Source of the DNA: Methanosphaera sp.
Lineage (GTDB): Archaea > Methanobacteriota > Methanobacteria > Methanobacteriales > Methanobacteriaceae
Length of the DNA stretch: 14,515 bases
Direction of reading: 5' to 3'
Assembly (NCBI GenBank): GCA_017430835.1
Contig: JAFRMD010000172.1
Coordinates: 1-14,515, forward strand
Part shown: positions 1 to 4,477 of the stretch, piece by piece
Layout of the letters: each line of letters starts with the position of its first letter
Position numbering within the stretch: the first letter of the stretch is position 1
Program-made: the position numbers and the translations under genes
The notes under the pieces: model-generated
What the model saw: only the letters and a program-made list of their open reading frames with translations
Database searches by the model: none
What the model was told of the DNA's origin: nothing

Positions 1-211
1 GTATTATACATACCAGCATAGCGGCAGGATAAGCCTTTTGACCAGGAGTATCAACATATTGAAAATCAATTTCACTAAAATCAACACAATTCACAAGTTT
101 CTCTATAAAAAAACAAACATGATCCTCAGGAATCAAAGTCCCAATATCTGTAGGTAACAAAAATGTTTGACCAATAGTATCTTCACGTAAAACCATAAAT
201 AACAAAACCAT
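1..211 (-). CDS. IS1182-like transposase, N-terminal part, truncated by window edge
   Basis: Reading the minus strand from 211 gives about 70 codons running off the window without a stop. The protein begins MVLLFMVLREDTIGQTF and continues through LLPTDIGTLIPEDHVCFFIE. The pattern 'P.D....IPEDH...FI..LV...DFS.I' is the conserved N-terminus (DUF772 region) of IS1182/IS5-type DDE transposases, which cut and paste their own element. The catalytic DDE residues would lie outside the window. Two in-frame ATGs are possible, at 211 and 196. Neither has a Shine-Dalgarno site. The TATA box at 235-244 would place the transcription start near 212, so a leaderless start at 211 is plausible. Whether the gene is intact cannot be seen. 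Family assignment is from remembered motifs and is fairly secure; the exact IS family is less certain. Confidence 0.82.
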   Translation of the reverse strand, partial: MVLLFMVLREDTIGQTFLLPTDIGTLIPEDHVCFFIEKLVNCVDFSEIDFQYVDTPGQKAYPAAMLVCII

Positions 212-234
212 TAATAATCTTATTCTGTATAATA

Positions 235-244
235 TATTTATAAA
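235..244 (-). promoter_or_regulatory. TATA box for the IS transposase gene
   Basis: On the minus strand the sequence TTTATAAATA matches the archaeal TATA-box consensus and sits about 24-30 bases before the ATG at 211. That spacing predicts a transcript with almost no leader. Position and sequence are seen; promoter activity is inferred. Confidence 0.45.
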
Positions 245-387
245 AGGTTATATTTAAATATACATATAAAACAAAAACTATAATTCAAATATAAATCAAA
301 ATAAAAAATATATCAAAAAACAAAAATATACAATAAAATAAATTAAAAATAAAGAGATTTAAAGTAATAAAAAATTACTCATTTTGG

Positions 388-407
388 GAGAGTTGTCGCA
401 CACCCTC
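388..407 (-). repeat. Probable terminal end of the IS element (TIR-like)
   Basis: On the minus strand GAGGGTGTGCGACAACTCTC begins about 195 bases upstream of the transposase start, the right place for the IS left end. A close relative (GAGGGTGTATGACAATTACC) occurs at 14344-14363 near the other edge of the window, in the same orientation. The inner match GTGYGACAAYT supports a shared mobile-element end. The second TIR and the target duplication are outside the window, so the boundary is provisional. The core GTGCGAC also resembles a group II intron 5' end, a less likely reading because no domain I structure follows. Confidence 0.4.
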
Positions 408-1302
408 TATAACTATTTTGTTTCAATTATTAAATCCTATCATCAATCTTCCTGGTTTTCCGAGGAGGTTGTTTAAAATCCGGTTGAAAGATTTTGAAGT
501 CAGATGTTAGATTAGATAAAAAGTATTTTTTGTTTTTTCTTTGAATATCTTTTCTTGTTTAATTAAACGATTCAGTATACTCTAGAATCCTATTGAATTA
601 ATTAATCTGTTATAGTATTAGTATTACGTGTATAATGGTATGTTATTAATAAAATGGGTATTAAAAAGGTATTTTTAATCCATTGGATTGGTCAAATATT
701 TATTGAATAGTAGTTTTCATATAGTATTAGTGATAAATATTTAATTAGGAAATCAGTTAATGTCCATTGGGGCTTGGTTTCTGTTGTACGGTACTTCCCT
801 TCGTTTTAGTAATTTTCACGGCCTATGCTATGGTACTAAAAATAATATTATTTATTTATGGGTATTTGGTGTTTAATAGTCGAACGTTTAGAATAAGTAG
901 GTTGTGATAGTCAGTAGGTTACACAAGAATTAGTCGTTAGTGCTTCAAACAAAATGGAGGGGATATGAGTGGATATTATTTATTTCATTGAAACAATTAG
1001 AATTATCATTGAGATACTAAAATTTACATATTTCACTTATAGGTAGTATCTAAAATGATTTGATATATCACCAAATACCCTCTTAAATAATTGTTTAAAA
1101 TTCCAAATATATAAACTTTACTTGTTTTTGGCATGATTACATTTCGGTCACTTTTGGGTAGTTTTTGTTTTTTCATGTATGAGAATGTTTATGATTTATT
1201 CAGTCTCTGTTTTGTATTTTCTTTTGGCTGTTTTTTGGTAAGGATATGTTATACGTTAATTCTGAATTATTGTGTGTTTGAATAATTATCTATAATTTTT
1301 TT
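408..1302. other. Long AT-rich intergenic region, no supported gene
   Basis: About 900 bases have no convincing gene on either strand. Most is A+T-rich with frequent stops. The exception is a patch around 760-960 with higher GC and complexity. On its minus strand, short open stretches such as NEGKYRTTETKPQWTLTDF and VKITKTKGSTVQQKPSPNGH can be read in two frames, broken by stops, so it may be a decayed gene or mobile-element relic. A 7-bp inverted repeat, GATACTA at 1013-1019 and TAGTATC at 1044-1050, could form a hairpin. Nothing else is supported. Confidence 0.6.
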
Positions 1303-1402
1303 CCTTCGTTATATCTATCTATAATCTAACTTCATCAATCGTTTAATAAATTTTATAATATATTGTTCATAATTTATTTTATTTATTCTTCTTCAATCTA
1401 TA

Positions 1403-1441
1403 TATAACGAAGTTTCTTTTTAGAGAAATTCTTTCGTTATA
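1403..1441. repeat. Inverted repeat TATAACGAA / TTCGTTATA
   Basis: TATAACGAA at 1403-1411 is perfectly complementary to TTCGTTATA at 1433-1441, with AT-rich sequence between. The same pair is conserved at 10955-10963 and 10985-10993. A third copy of the motif (TTCGTTATA) lies just upstream near 1305-1313. It could be an RNA hairpin, a regulator binding site, or the end of a small non-autonomous mobile element; the sequence does not decide. Confidence 0.55.
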
Positions 1442-1499
1442 CTTTAAATGGTCTATAACTTGATAATAATCTTTAAATAGTTTAATGTTTAATATATTA

Positions 1500-1600
1500 T
1501 CAGTGGTTTTTTATGCCATTATTCTTAAAGAGTCTACTGGCTGGAAGTAGTGTGGGTTAATGTGTTTTAGGGGATCGTTTTTTTCTCCTAAAATATTTTT
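1500..1600 (+). ncRNA. Putative small RNA ahead of micro-ORF 1
   Basis: A conserved stretch lies between a TATA-like CTTTAAATAG (1471-1480) and a terminator hairpin (1565-1593). It contains no ORF but keeps small stems in both repeat units, for example CTACT and AGTAG around a GGCTGGA/GACTGGA loop. The spacing predicts a transcript of about 100 bases. This is inferred from layout and conservation only; it may instead be an untranslated leader. Confidence 0.25.
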
Positions 1601-1602
1601 TT
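1565..1602 (+). terminator. Hairpin plus T-run terminator
   Basis: TTTTAGGGGA at 1565-1574 pairs with TCTCCTAAAA at 1584-1593 (10 bp, one G-U pair), followed by a run of eight T. In unit B the same stem is perfect (TTTTAGGAG/CTCCTAAAA), so the fold is kept where sequence changes. It precedes the TATA box of micro-ORF 1 and would insulate it from upstream transcription. Confidence 0.6.
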
Positions 1603-1611
1603 TATAATAAA
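1601..1611 (+). promoter_or_regulatory. TATA box for micro-ORF 1
   Basis: TTTATAATAAA fits the archaeal TATA consensus. It predicts a start near 1630 and a leader of about 110 bases before the ATG at 1741. The equivalent site in unit B is ATATATAAAT at 11151-11160. Confidence 0.45.
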
Positions 1612-1690
1612 AATAGATTATAATGTGGCATCTGTGTCCTGCAAAAGTAGCTAGGCTTCCACTATAAATATGAACCAGTAGTAGAATGTT

Positions 1691-1733
1691 GTATGGAAGC
1701 TTATTTTTTCTCTTCCGTATTCTTTAAGGAGGT
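1691..1733 (+). promoter_or_regulatory. Pre-SD hairpin and extended Shine-Dalgarno of micro-ORF 1
   Basis: GTATGGAAG pairs with CTTCCGTAT around a T-rich loop. It is followed by AAGGAGGTGAT, eight bases (after GGAGG) before ATG. The SD matches the archaeal 16S tail over about ten bases, which is unusually strong for a 35-codon ORF. In the partner ORFs the stem bases differ but still pair (CAGAA with TTCTG), which suggests a selected RNA fold controlling access to the ribosome site. Confidence 0.65.
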
Positions 1734-1740
1734 GATTACA

Positions 1741-1848
1741 ATGTTAGAAGTAATAGTACTACTATTGATAGTACTAAACTTCAGAACATTTGAGTTCTTT
1801 TTAAGACTCATTTGTTTCAAAATAACAATGTTTTCATTACACAGTTAA
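1741..1848 (+). CDS. Hydrophobic micro-peptide 1 (35 aa, long form)
   Basis: ATG at 1741 gives a 35-residue peptide: MLEVIVLLLIVLNFRTFEFF, then LRLICFKITMFSLHS. It has one hydrophobic segment (residues 4-13, all Ile/Leu/Val) followed by an amphipathic basic tail. The start is set by AAGGAGGTGAT with ideal spacing. It is one of five homologues in the window: M(F/L)E(E)VVLLLIVLNF is conserved in all, with the last residues of the core lost in the shortest. I do not recognise a named family. In size, composition and setting it resembles bacterial type I toxins such as Ibs (about 19 residues, MMRLVIILIVLLLISF). A membrane location is likely; toxicity is inference. An alternative is a non-functional ORF inside a structured RNA, but five conserved SD+ATG copies argue for translation. 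Confidence 0.68.
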   Translation: MLEVIVLLLIVLNFRTFEFFLRLICFKITMFSLHS

Positions 1849-1945
1849 CAAACATGAAAACAATGTTTAACAGTGGATAGCGTAATGCTCCAAAATTGGG
1901 CAAGACGCCTAACTATTTATACCACGTTACATGATAGTATGTAAC
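1824..1945 (+). ncRNA. Structured region downstream of micro-ORF 1
   Basis: Several stems occur in order. AACAATGTTTTCAT (1824-1837) pairs with ATGAAAACAATGTT (1854-1867). GTGG (1873-1876) pairs with CCAC (1922-1925), enclosing GCGT (1880-1883) with ACGC (1905-1908). GTTACAT (1926-1932) pairs with ATGTAAC (1939-1945). The first two sets are kept in unit B at 11373-11473, where the first stem is redrawn as ATTGTTTTCAT/ATGAAAACAAT. This could be a structured 3' UTR or, on the other strand, an antisense RNA. Pairing was judged by eye. Confidence 0.4.
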
Positions 1946-1950
1946 CTCTG

Positions 1951-1960
1951 GTATATATAG
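1951..1960. promoter_or_regulatory. Symmetric TATA box between micro-ORFs 1 and 2
   Basis: GTATATATAG reads as a TATA box on both strands. On the plus strand it could serve micro-ORF 2. On the minus strand it would start a transcript near 1930 that runs antisense through the structured region and micro-ORF 1. The same site lies at 11499-11508 in unit B, and a similar one (GATAATATATAATC) lies downstream of micro-ORF 3 at 4414-4427. Confidence 0.35.
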
Positions 1961-2001
1961 TTACCTTGAATATTTTTGTTACTATTAATATTCATTGATT
2001 C

Positions 2002-2014
2002 TTTTAAATATAAT
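2002..2014 (+). promoter_or_regulatory. TATA-like element for micro-ORF 2
   Basis: TTTTAAATATAAT lies about 95 bases before the ATG at 2098 and would give a leader of about 60 bases that includes the pre-SD hairpin. A near-identical stretch lies at the same distance before micro-ORF 5. Confidence 0.35.
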
Positions 2015-2052
2015 GATTGTTTTTTATTGGATTATAATGAATATTTTTAATG

Positions 2053-2091
2053 TCAGAATCTTATTTTTTCCTTCTGAAATCCAAGGAGGTG
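2053..2091 (+). promoter_or_regulatory. Pre-SD hairpin and Shine-Dalgarno of micro-ORF 2
   Basis: TCAGAA pairs with TTCTGA around a T-rich loop and is followed by CCAAGGAGGTGG, with GGAGG eight bases before ATG. The layout equals that before micro-ORF 1 with different, still complementary, stem bases. Confidence 0.55.
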
Positions 2092-2097
2092 GTTGCA

Positions 2098-2151
2098 ATG
2101 TTTGAAGAAATACCATTACTTTTCATAGTATTATACTTCAAAGCATTTTAG
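2098..2151 (+). CDS. Hydrophobic micro-peptide 2 (17 aa, short form)
   Basis: The ORF encodes MFEEIPLLFIVLYFKAF, ending at a TAG that replaces the GAG codon of the long forms. It keeps the MFEE start and the hydrophobic core, with a proline at position 6 and a tyrosine at 13 as the main changes. It starts 357 bases after micro-ORF 1 with its own pre-SD hairpin and SD, so it is probably translated independently. DNA after the stop (TTCTTTATTAGACTC) is still similar to that in the long forms, so the short form probably arose by a nonsense change. The function is unknown; see micro-peptide 1 for the toxin-like interpretation. Confidence 0.6.
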   Translation: MFEEIPLLFIVLYFKAF

Positions 2152-2336
2152 TTCTTTATTAGACTCAATTGTAATATATTAACATATTGTTTCATTGAAA
2201 TAATTTCTCGTTGACAGTTAAAGTCTTTGATTCTTAGATTTTTTTTACTGGTTGTCATTTAGATAGTGATAATTATGTAATGATTACATCCATATTTTTC
2301 TGGTTGTGAATTATAAATTACAGTATTATTTTTACT
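2152..2336. other. Intergenic region between micro-ORF 2 and the PIN operon
   Basis: This is a convergent gap with no ORF. It holds short inverted repeats, ATTGTTTCA/TGAAATAAT just after micro-ORF 2 and ATGTAAT/ATTACAT near 2275-2290, which might end transcription from either side. There is no strong T-run on the minus strand, so the terminator of the PIN operon is not obvious. Confidence 0.4.
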
Positions 2337-2975
2337 TTAACATAAAAGACATTCAACTGATAATCCATTGGTTTTAGAACAGGCTTTACAGAAATCTTTA
2401 TCAAAAGTTATTATACTGACCTCTTGATTTAAACCTAAATCATGGGATTCAATGATAACAATATCATCTGGAGTGTGACCACCATTTTCGACAAATTTTT
2501 TAGCCAAATTTTTATATTTTTCATGGACATTACTCGTGCAATGATGATAATGAAGTTTTTCATCCAATATAGTTTTTCTAATTTCAAATATTCCTAAAAC
2601 ATTAAGAAGAATGGATTTGATTTTATTAAAATCAAGAATATTACCTATTTTATTCCATAAATATTTTAGAATTCTGATTTTTTTTTCAAGATCTAATTTT
2701 ATATGTCGGGTATTATTTAAAAACAATTTCTCAAAAATATCGTAACTATCAATAAATGCTCCATCTTTTCTTCTTGAAATTTCAATAATGGTATTGGTAA
2801 ATTTAATTATTATGTTATTAATTTTAGAATACTTTCTTGTATATTCCTTTTTTACTGTTGTAGTCCAGTATAATTTTTTTTGTGTATTCGAAATAAATTT
2901 ATTAGATGGTGGATAATGTTTATCTGGACAAAAAGTAAATCCAACAACTACACATGTATCTAAAGAGTAATCCAT
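2337..2975 (-). CDS. PIN-like domain nuclease, last gene of a three-gene operon
   Basis: This 212-residue protein has the PIN nuclease layout. It has an N-terminal beta strand with Asp6 (SLDTCVVV), a first helix with Glu44 in TTTVKKEY, a long helical insert (about 45-160), then PDDIVIIES with Asp170/Asp171 and Glu176, and a final strand IITFDKDF with Asp192 and Asp194. In PIN enzymes (for example VapC) these acidic residues bind metal and cleave RNA. At 212 residues it is longer than a typical VapC (about 130), with the extra length in the middle, and it ends Cys-rich (CKACS, VECLLC). Start: ATG at 2975, 12 bases after the upstream gene, with a weak GTGAT site. It could be a toxin or a defence effector; the target is unknown. 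Confidence 0.72.
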   Translation of the reverse strand: MDYSLDTCVVVGFTFCPDKHYPPSNKFISNTQKKLYWTTTVKKEYTRKYSKINNIIIKFTNTIIEISRRKDGAFIDSYDIFEKLFLNNTRHIKLDLEKKIRILKYLWNKIGNILDFNKIKSILLNVLGIFEIRKTILDEKLHYHHCTSNVHEKYKNLAKKFVENGGHTPDDIVIIESHDLGLNQEVSIITFDKDFCKACSKTNGLSVECLLC

Positions 2976-2987
2976 CTTAAATCACAT

Positions 2988-3470
2988 CTATTCTAATAAT
3001 ATTTTACCAATTGCAATTGCATCCTGATTATCATCAGTAGTTTCATAAATGTTTTTGAAGAAATATGAATTATATTCTTGGATTTTAGAATCATATATTT
3101 CTAATTGTTCTGCATATTCACTTTGAGAAACTTCCTTTTTAATTAGATTAATTTTTGATTCCAATAAATCAAAAAATAAATCAAAATTTTTATTAACAAA
3201 ATCAATATTATTATTAATAATGTTGTTATCTATAATATGTTCAATTATGATTCTTAAATTTGAAAAAGCTGTAAATTCTATTTTAAATAATTCAATAGAG
3301 AATAATAAATCACTAAAATTATTAAAACATGTGATTAAATCGAATTGGGGATTGATTTTTGATTTAAAGTAATTCTGTATTCTATTTTTAAATTGGATTA
3401 CTTTTTCTATTATCTGACTAGTAATATTGCCAGAATATTCAATGTTAACAGCTTGACTATTGACATACAT
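2988..3470 (-). CDS. Hypothetical helical protein, middle gene of PIN operon
   Basis: I do not recognise this 160-residue protein. It is predicted to be almost wholly helical, rich in Ile, Asn, Phe and Lys, with no signal peptide, transmembrane segment or catalytic motif. The stretch after residue 85 (NNNIDFVNKNFDLFFDLLES...) has heptad-like spacing and may be a coiled coil. Start: ATG at 3470, preceded by TGAGGT whose first three bases are the stop codon of the upstream gene, so the two genes are probably translationally coupled. Its place between a small acidic protein and a PIN-like nuclease suggests an adaptor or an antitoxin-like inhibitor, but this is inference from position only. Confidence 0.65.
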   Translation of the reverse strand: MYVNSQAVNIEYSGNITSQIIEKVIQFKNRIQNYFKSKINPQFDLITCFNNFSDLLFSIELFKIEFTAFSNLRIIIEHIIDNNIINNNIDFVNKNFDLFFDLLESKINLIKKEVSQSEYAEQLEIYDSKIQEYNSYFFKNIYETTDDNQDAIAIGKILLE

Positions 3471-3481
3471 AATTTAAAACC

Positions 3482-3793
3482 TCATCTTTCATCTATTTTA
3501 TCATATTTTTCAATGATTTGCTTAATTTCGTTTTGTTTATATTCAGTATTTAAATAAATTGTTTTAACGATTGTATCAACTAATTTATCACAACTAATTG
3601 TTATGCCCTCAACATTATTGTTTTCTAGATTAATAACATTACCTCTGACAATCAATGAAATATTTACACAACTGATTGTTTCGTCAACTCCAATAATTTT
3701 ATTGAGATCATTTAAAAAGTCCTGATTTAACAAATTATTCAAATCAAAATTTTCAAGCCTCGAAACAACTTCATCCCAATTTTCAGACACCAT
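3482..3793 (-). CDS. Small acidic hypothetical protein, first gene of PIN operon
   Basis: This 103-residue acidic protein begins MVSENWDEVVSRLENFDL and ends YDKIDER. I do not recognise a family. An N-terminal helical part (1-45) is followed by a beta-rich stretch (ISCVNISLIVRGNVINL, VEGITISCD) and a C-terminal helix. The ATG at 3793 is chosen because GAGGT lies at ideal distance before it; an in-frame ATG at 3841 would add 16 residues but has no SD and is close to the predicted transcription start. It is separated from the next gene by 11 bases. Acidic, small and first in the operon are common traits of antitoxins, but there is no recognisable DNA-binding motif. Confidence 0.62.
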   Translation of the reverse strand: MVSENWDEVVSRLENFDLNNLLNQDFLNDLNKIIGVDETISCVNISLIVRGNVINLENNNVEGITISCDKLVDTIVKTIYLNTEYKQNEIKQIIEKYDKIDER

Positions 3794-3868
3794 AAAAAAA
3801 CCTCTACTACTAGATATCTTAAAATGTAAAATATAAAACATCTTTTTATAATATAATTAAATGGATTA

Positions 3869-3878
3869 ATATATAAAT
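3869..3878 (-). promoter_or_regulatory. TATA box for the PIN operon
   Basis: On the minus strand ATTTATATAT is a near-perfect archaeal TATA box. The predicted start is near 3848, giving a leader of about 55 bases to the ATG at 3793. Confidence 0.5.
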
Positions 3879-4140
3879 TATTATGAATTTCATCTATTAT
3901 AAACTCTTTGAAATAACAAGAAAAAAATAATAATCTGTTGAAATATTTTACTTTAAGATATTTATTATTGATTCCACAGCTAATATTCTGATTTAATAGT
4001 TTTTAAAAAGTAAAAAAACAATATGAAATCTTGCTCTCTGGAATCAACTTGACAATTCTTCTTTTTAGTTAATTTATAATTTTTTTATCTATTTTTAGTT
4101 AATTCGTATTTAAATAGTTATTTTAAGATGTATTTTTGAT
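3879..4140. other. Divergent intergenic region with a 30-bp spaced direct repeat
   Basis: There is no ORF of note. TTTTTAGTTAATT occurs at 4062-4074 and again at 4092-4104, exactly 30 bases apart (about three helical turns), between the PIN operon promoter and the micro-ORF 3 promoter. It may be a paired operator or chance in AT-rich DNA. Confidence 0.35.
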
Positions 4141-4152
4141 TTATTATAAAAT
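4141..4152 (+). promoter_or_regulatory. TATA-like box for micro-ORF 3
   Basis: TTATTATAAAAT lies about 75 bases before the ATG at 4223, predicting a short leader that contains the SD. Confidence 0.4.
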
Positions 4153-4222
4153 AAGTTCATATTTTTGACGTTGATGGTATTGGTATGATTTTTTCCTTCT
4201 GAAATCCAAGGAGGTGGTTGCA

Positions 4223-4276
4223 ATGTTTGAAGAAGTAGTAGTAAGTTTGATAGTACTTAACTTTAAAGCATTTTAG
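4223..4276 (+). CDS. Hydrophobic micro-peptide 3 (17 aa, solitary copy)
   Basis: The ORF encodes MFEEVVVSLIVLNFKAF, closest to micro-peptide 2 (same CCTTCTGAAATCCAAGGAGGTGGTTGCA-type leader, same TAG stop). The SD is AAGGAGGTGG with ideal spacing. Unlike the other four copies it is not in a pair, and the 5' arm of the pre-SD hairpin is missing. After the stop one base is deleted relative to copy 2, so sequence beyond the TAG is not under coding constraint. Downstream, GGTTTTCAT with ATGCAAAC and CAGCCA with TGGCTG (about 4392-4413) keep a structured region, and a symmetric TATA box lies at 4414-4427. It converges on the adhesin gene about 200 bases away. Function unknown. Confidence 0.6.
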   Translation: MFEEVVVSLIVLNFKAF

Positions 4277-4445
4277 TTCTTTATAGACTCATTTATTATA
4301 AACAAAAGAATGGTTTTCATTCAATGATTTACAAAACATGCAAACAATCTCCAATAGAAAGTGACGTGCAAATCCATTATTGGCCAAGAAACAGCCATTC
4401 TACCATGTTGGCTGATAATATATAATCTAGGGATTTAATTTAATT

Positions 4446-4453
4446 AAAAAAAA
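4446..4453 (-). terminator. Oligo-T terminator of the adhesin-like gene
   Basis: On the minus strand a run of eight T lies 25-32 bases after the stop codon, within AATCATTTTTTTTAATT. Archaeal transcription commonly ends at such runs without a hairpin. Confidence 0.55.
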
Positions 4454-4460
4454 TGATTAA

Positions 4461-4476
4461 GGGGGGATTAGGGGGG
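4461..4476 (+). other. G6-ATTA-G6 tract abutting the adhesin stop codon
   Basis: Two runs of six G separated by ATTA stand out in a region of very low GC, starting two bases beyond the adhesin stop. The plus strand has four GGG tracts and could fold as a compact G-quadruplex; the minus-strand mRNA of the adhesin has the matching C runs just before its T-run. A role in ending transcription is possible but unproven. Confidence 0.5.
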
Positions 4477-4477
4477 T

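Larger units (their letters stand above)
1403..2151 (+). repeat. Direct-repeat unit A carrying two hydrophobic micro-ORFs
   Basis: This block of about 750 bases is closely similar along its whole length to 10955-11690, in the same orientation. Order within it: a TATAACGAA/TTCGTTATA inverted repeat, a TGATAATA/TATTATCA inverted repeat, a terminator-like hairpin followed by a T-run, a TATA box, a hairpin just before a strong Shine-Dalgarno site, micro-ORF 1, a structured downstream region, a second TATA box, another pre-SD hairpin and micro-ORF 2. The ATG-to-ATG distance (357 bases) is identical in both copies. Similarity begins upstream, near 1300 in this copy and 10930 in the other, where TTCGTTATA/TTCGCTATA precede the block; unit A has roughly 85 extra bases there. 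Confidence 0.9.

Noticed and set aside
383..410. GTGCGAC near 398 as the 5' end of a group II intron
   Set aside because: The following 190 bases are plain AT-rich DNA leading to an IS transposase, with no domain I structure; an IS end fits better.
958..992. Short ATG frame after GGAGGGG near 971
   Set aside because: It encodes only eight residues, has poor SD spacing and no relative in the window.
1741..1848. Micro-ORFs as leader peptides of an attenuator
   Set aside because: No structural gene follows on the same strand after any of the five copies, and no run of a single amino acid is present.
2098..4276. TAG codons in micro-ORFs 2 and 3 as pyrrolysine readthrough
   Set aside because: To my knowledge Methanobacteriales lack the Pyl system, and copy 3 has a one-base deletion after the TAG, so downstream sequence is not kept in frame.
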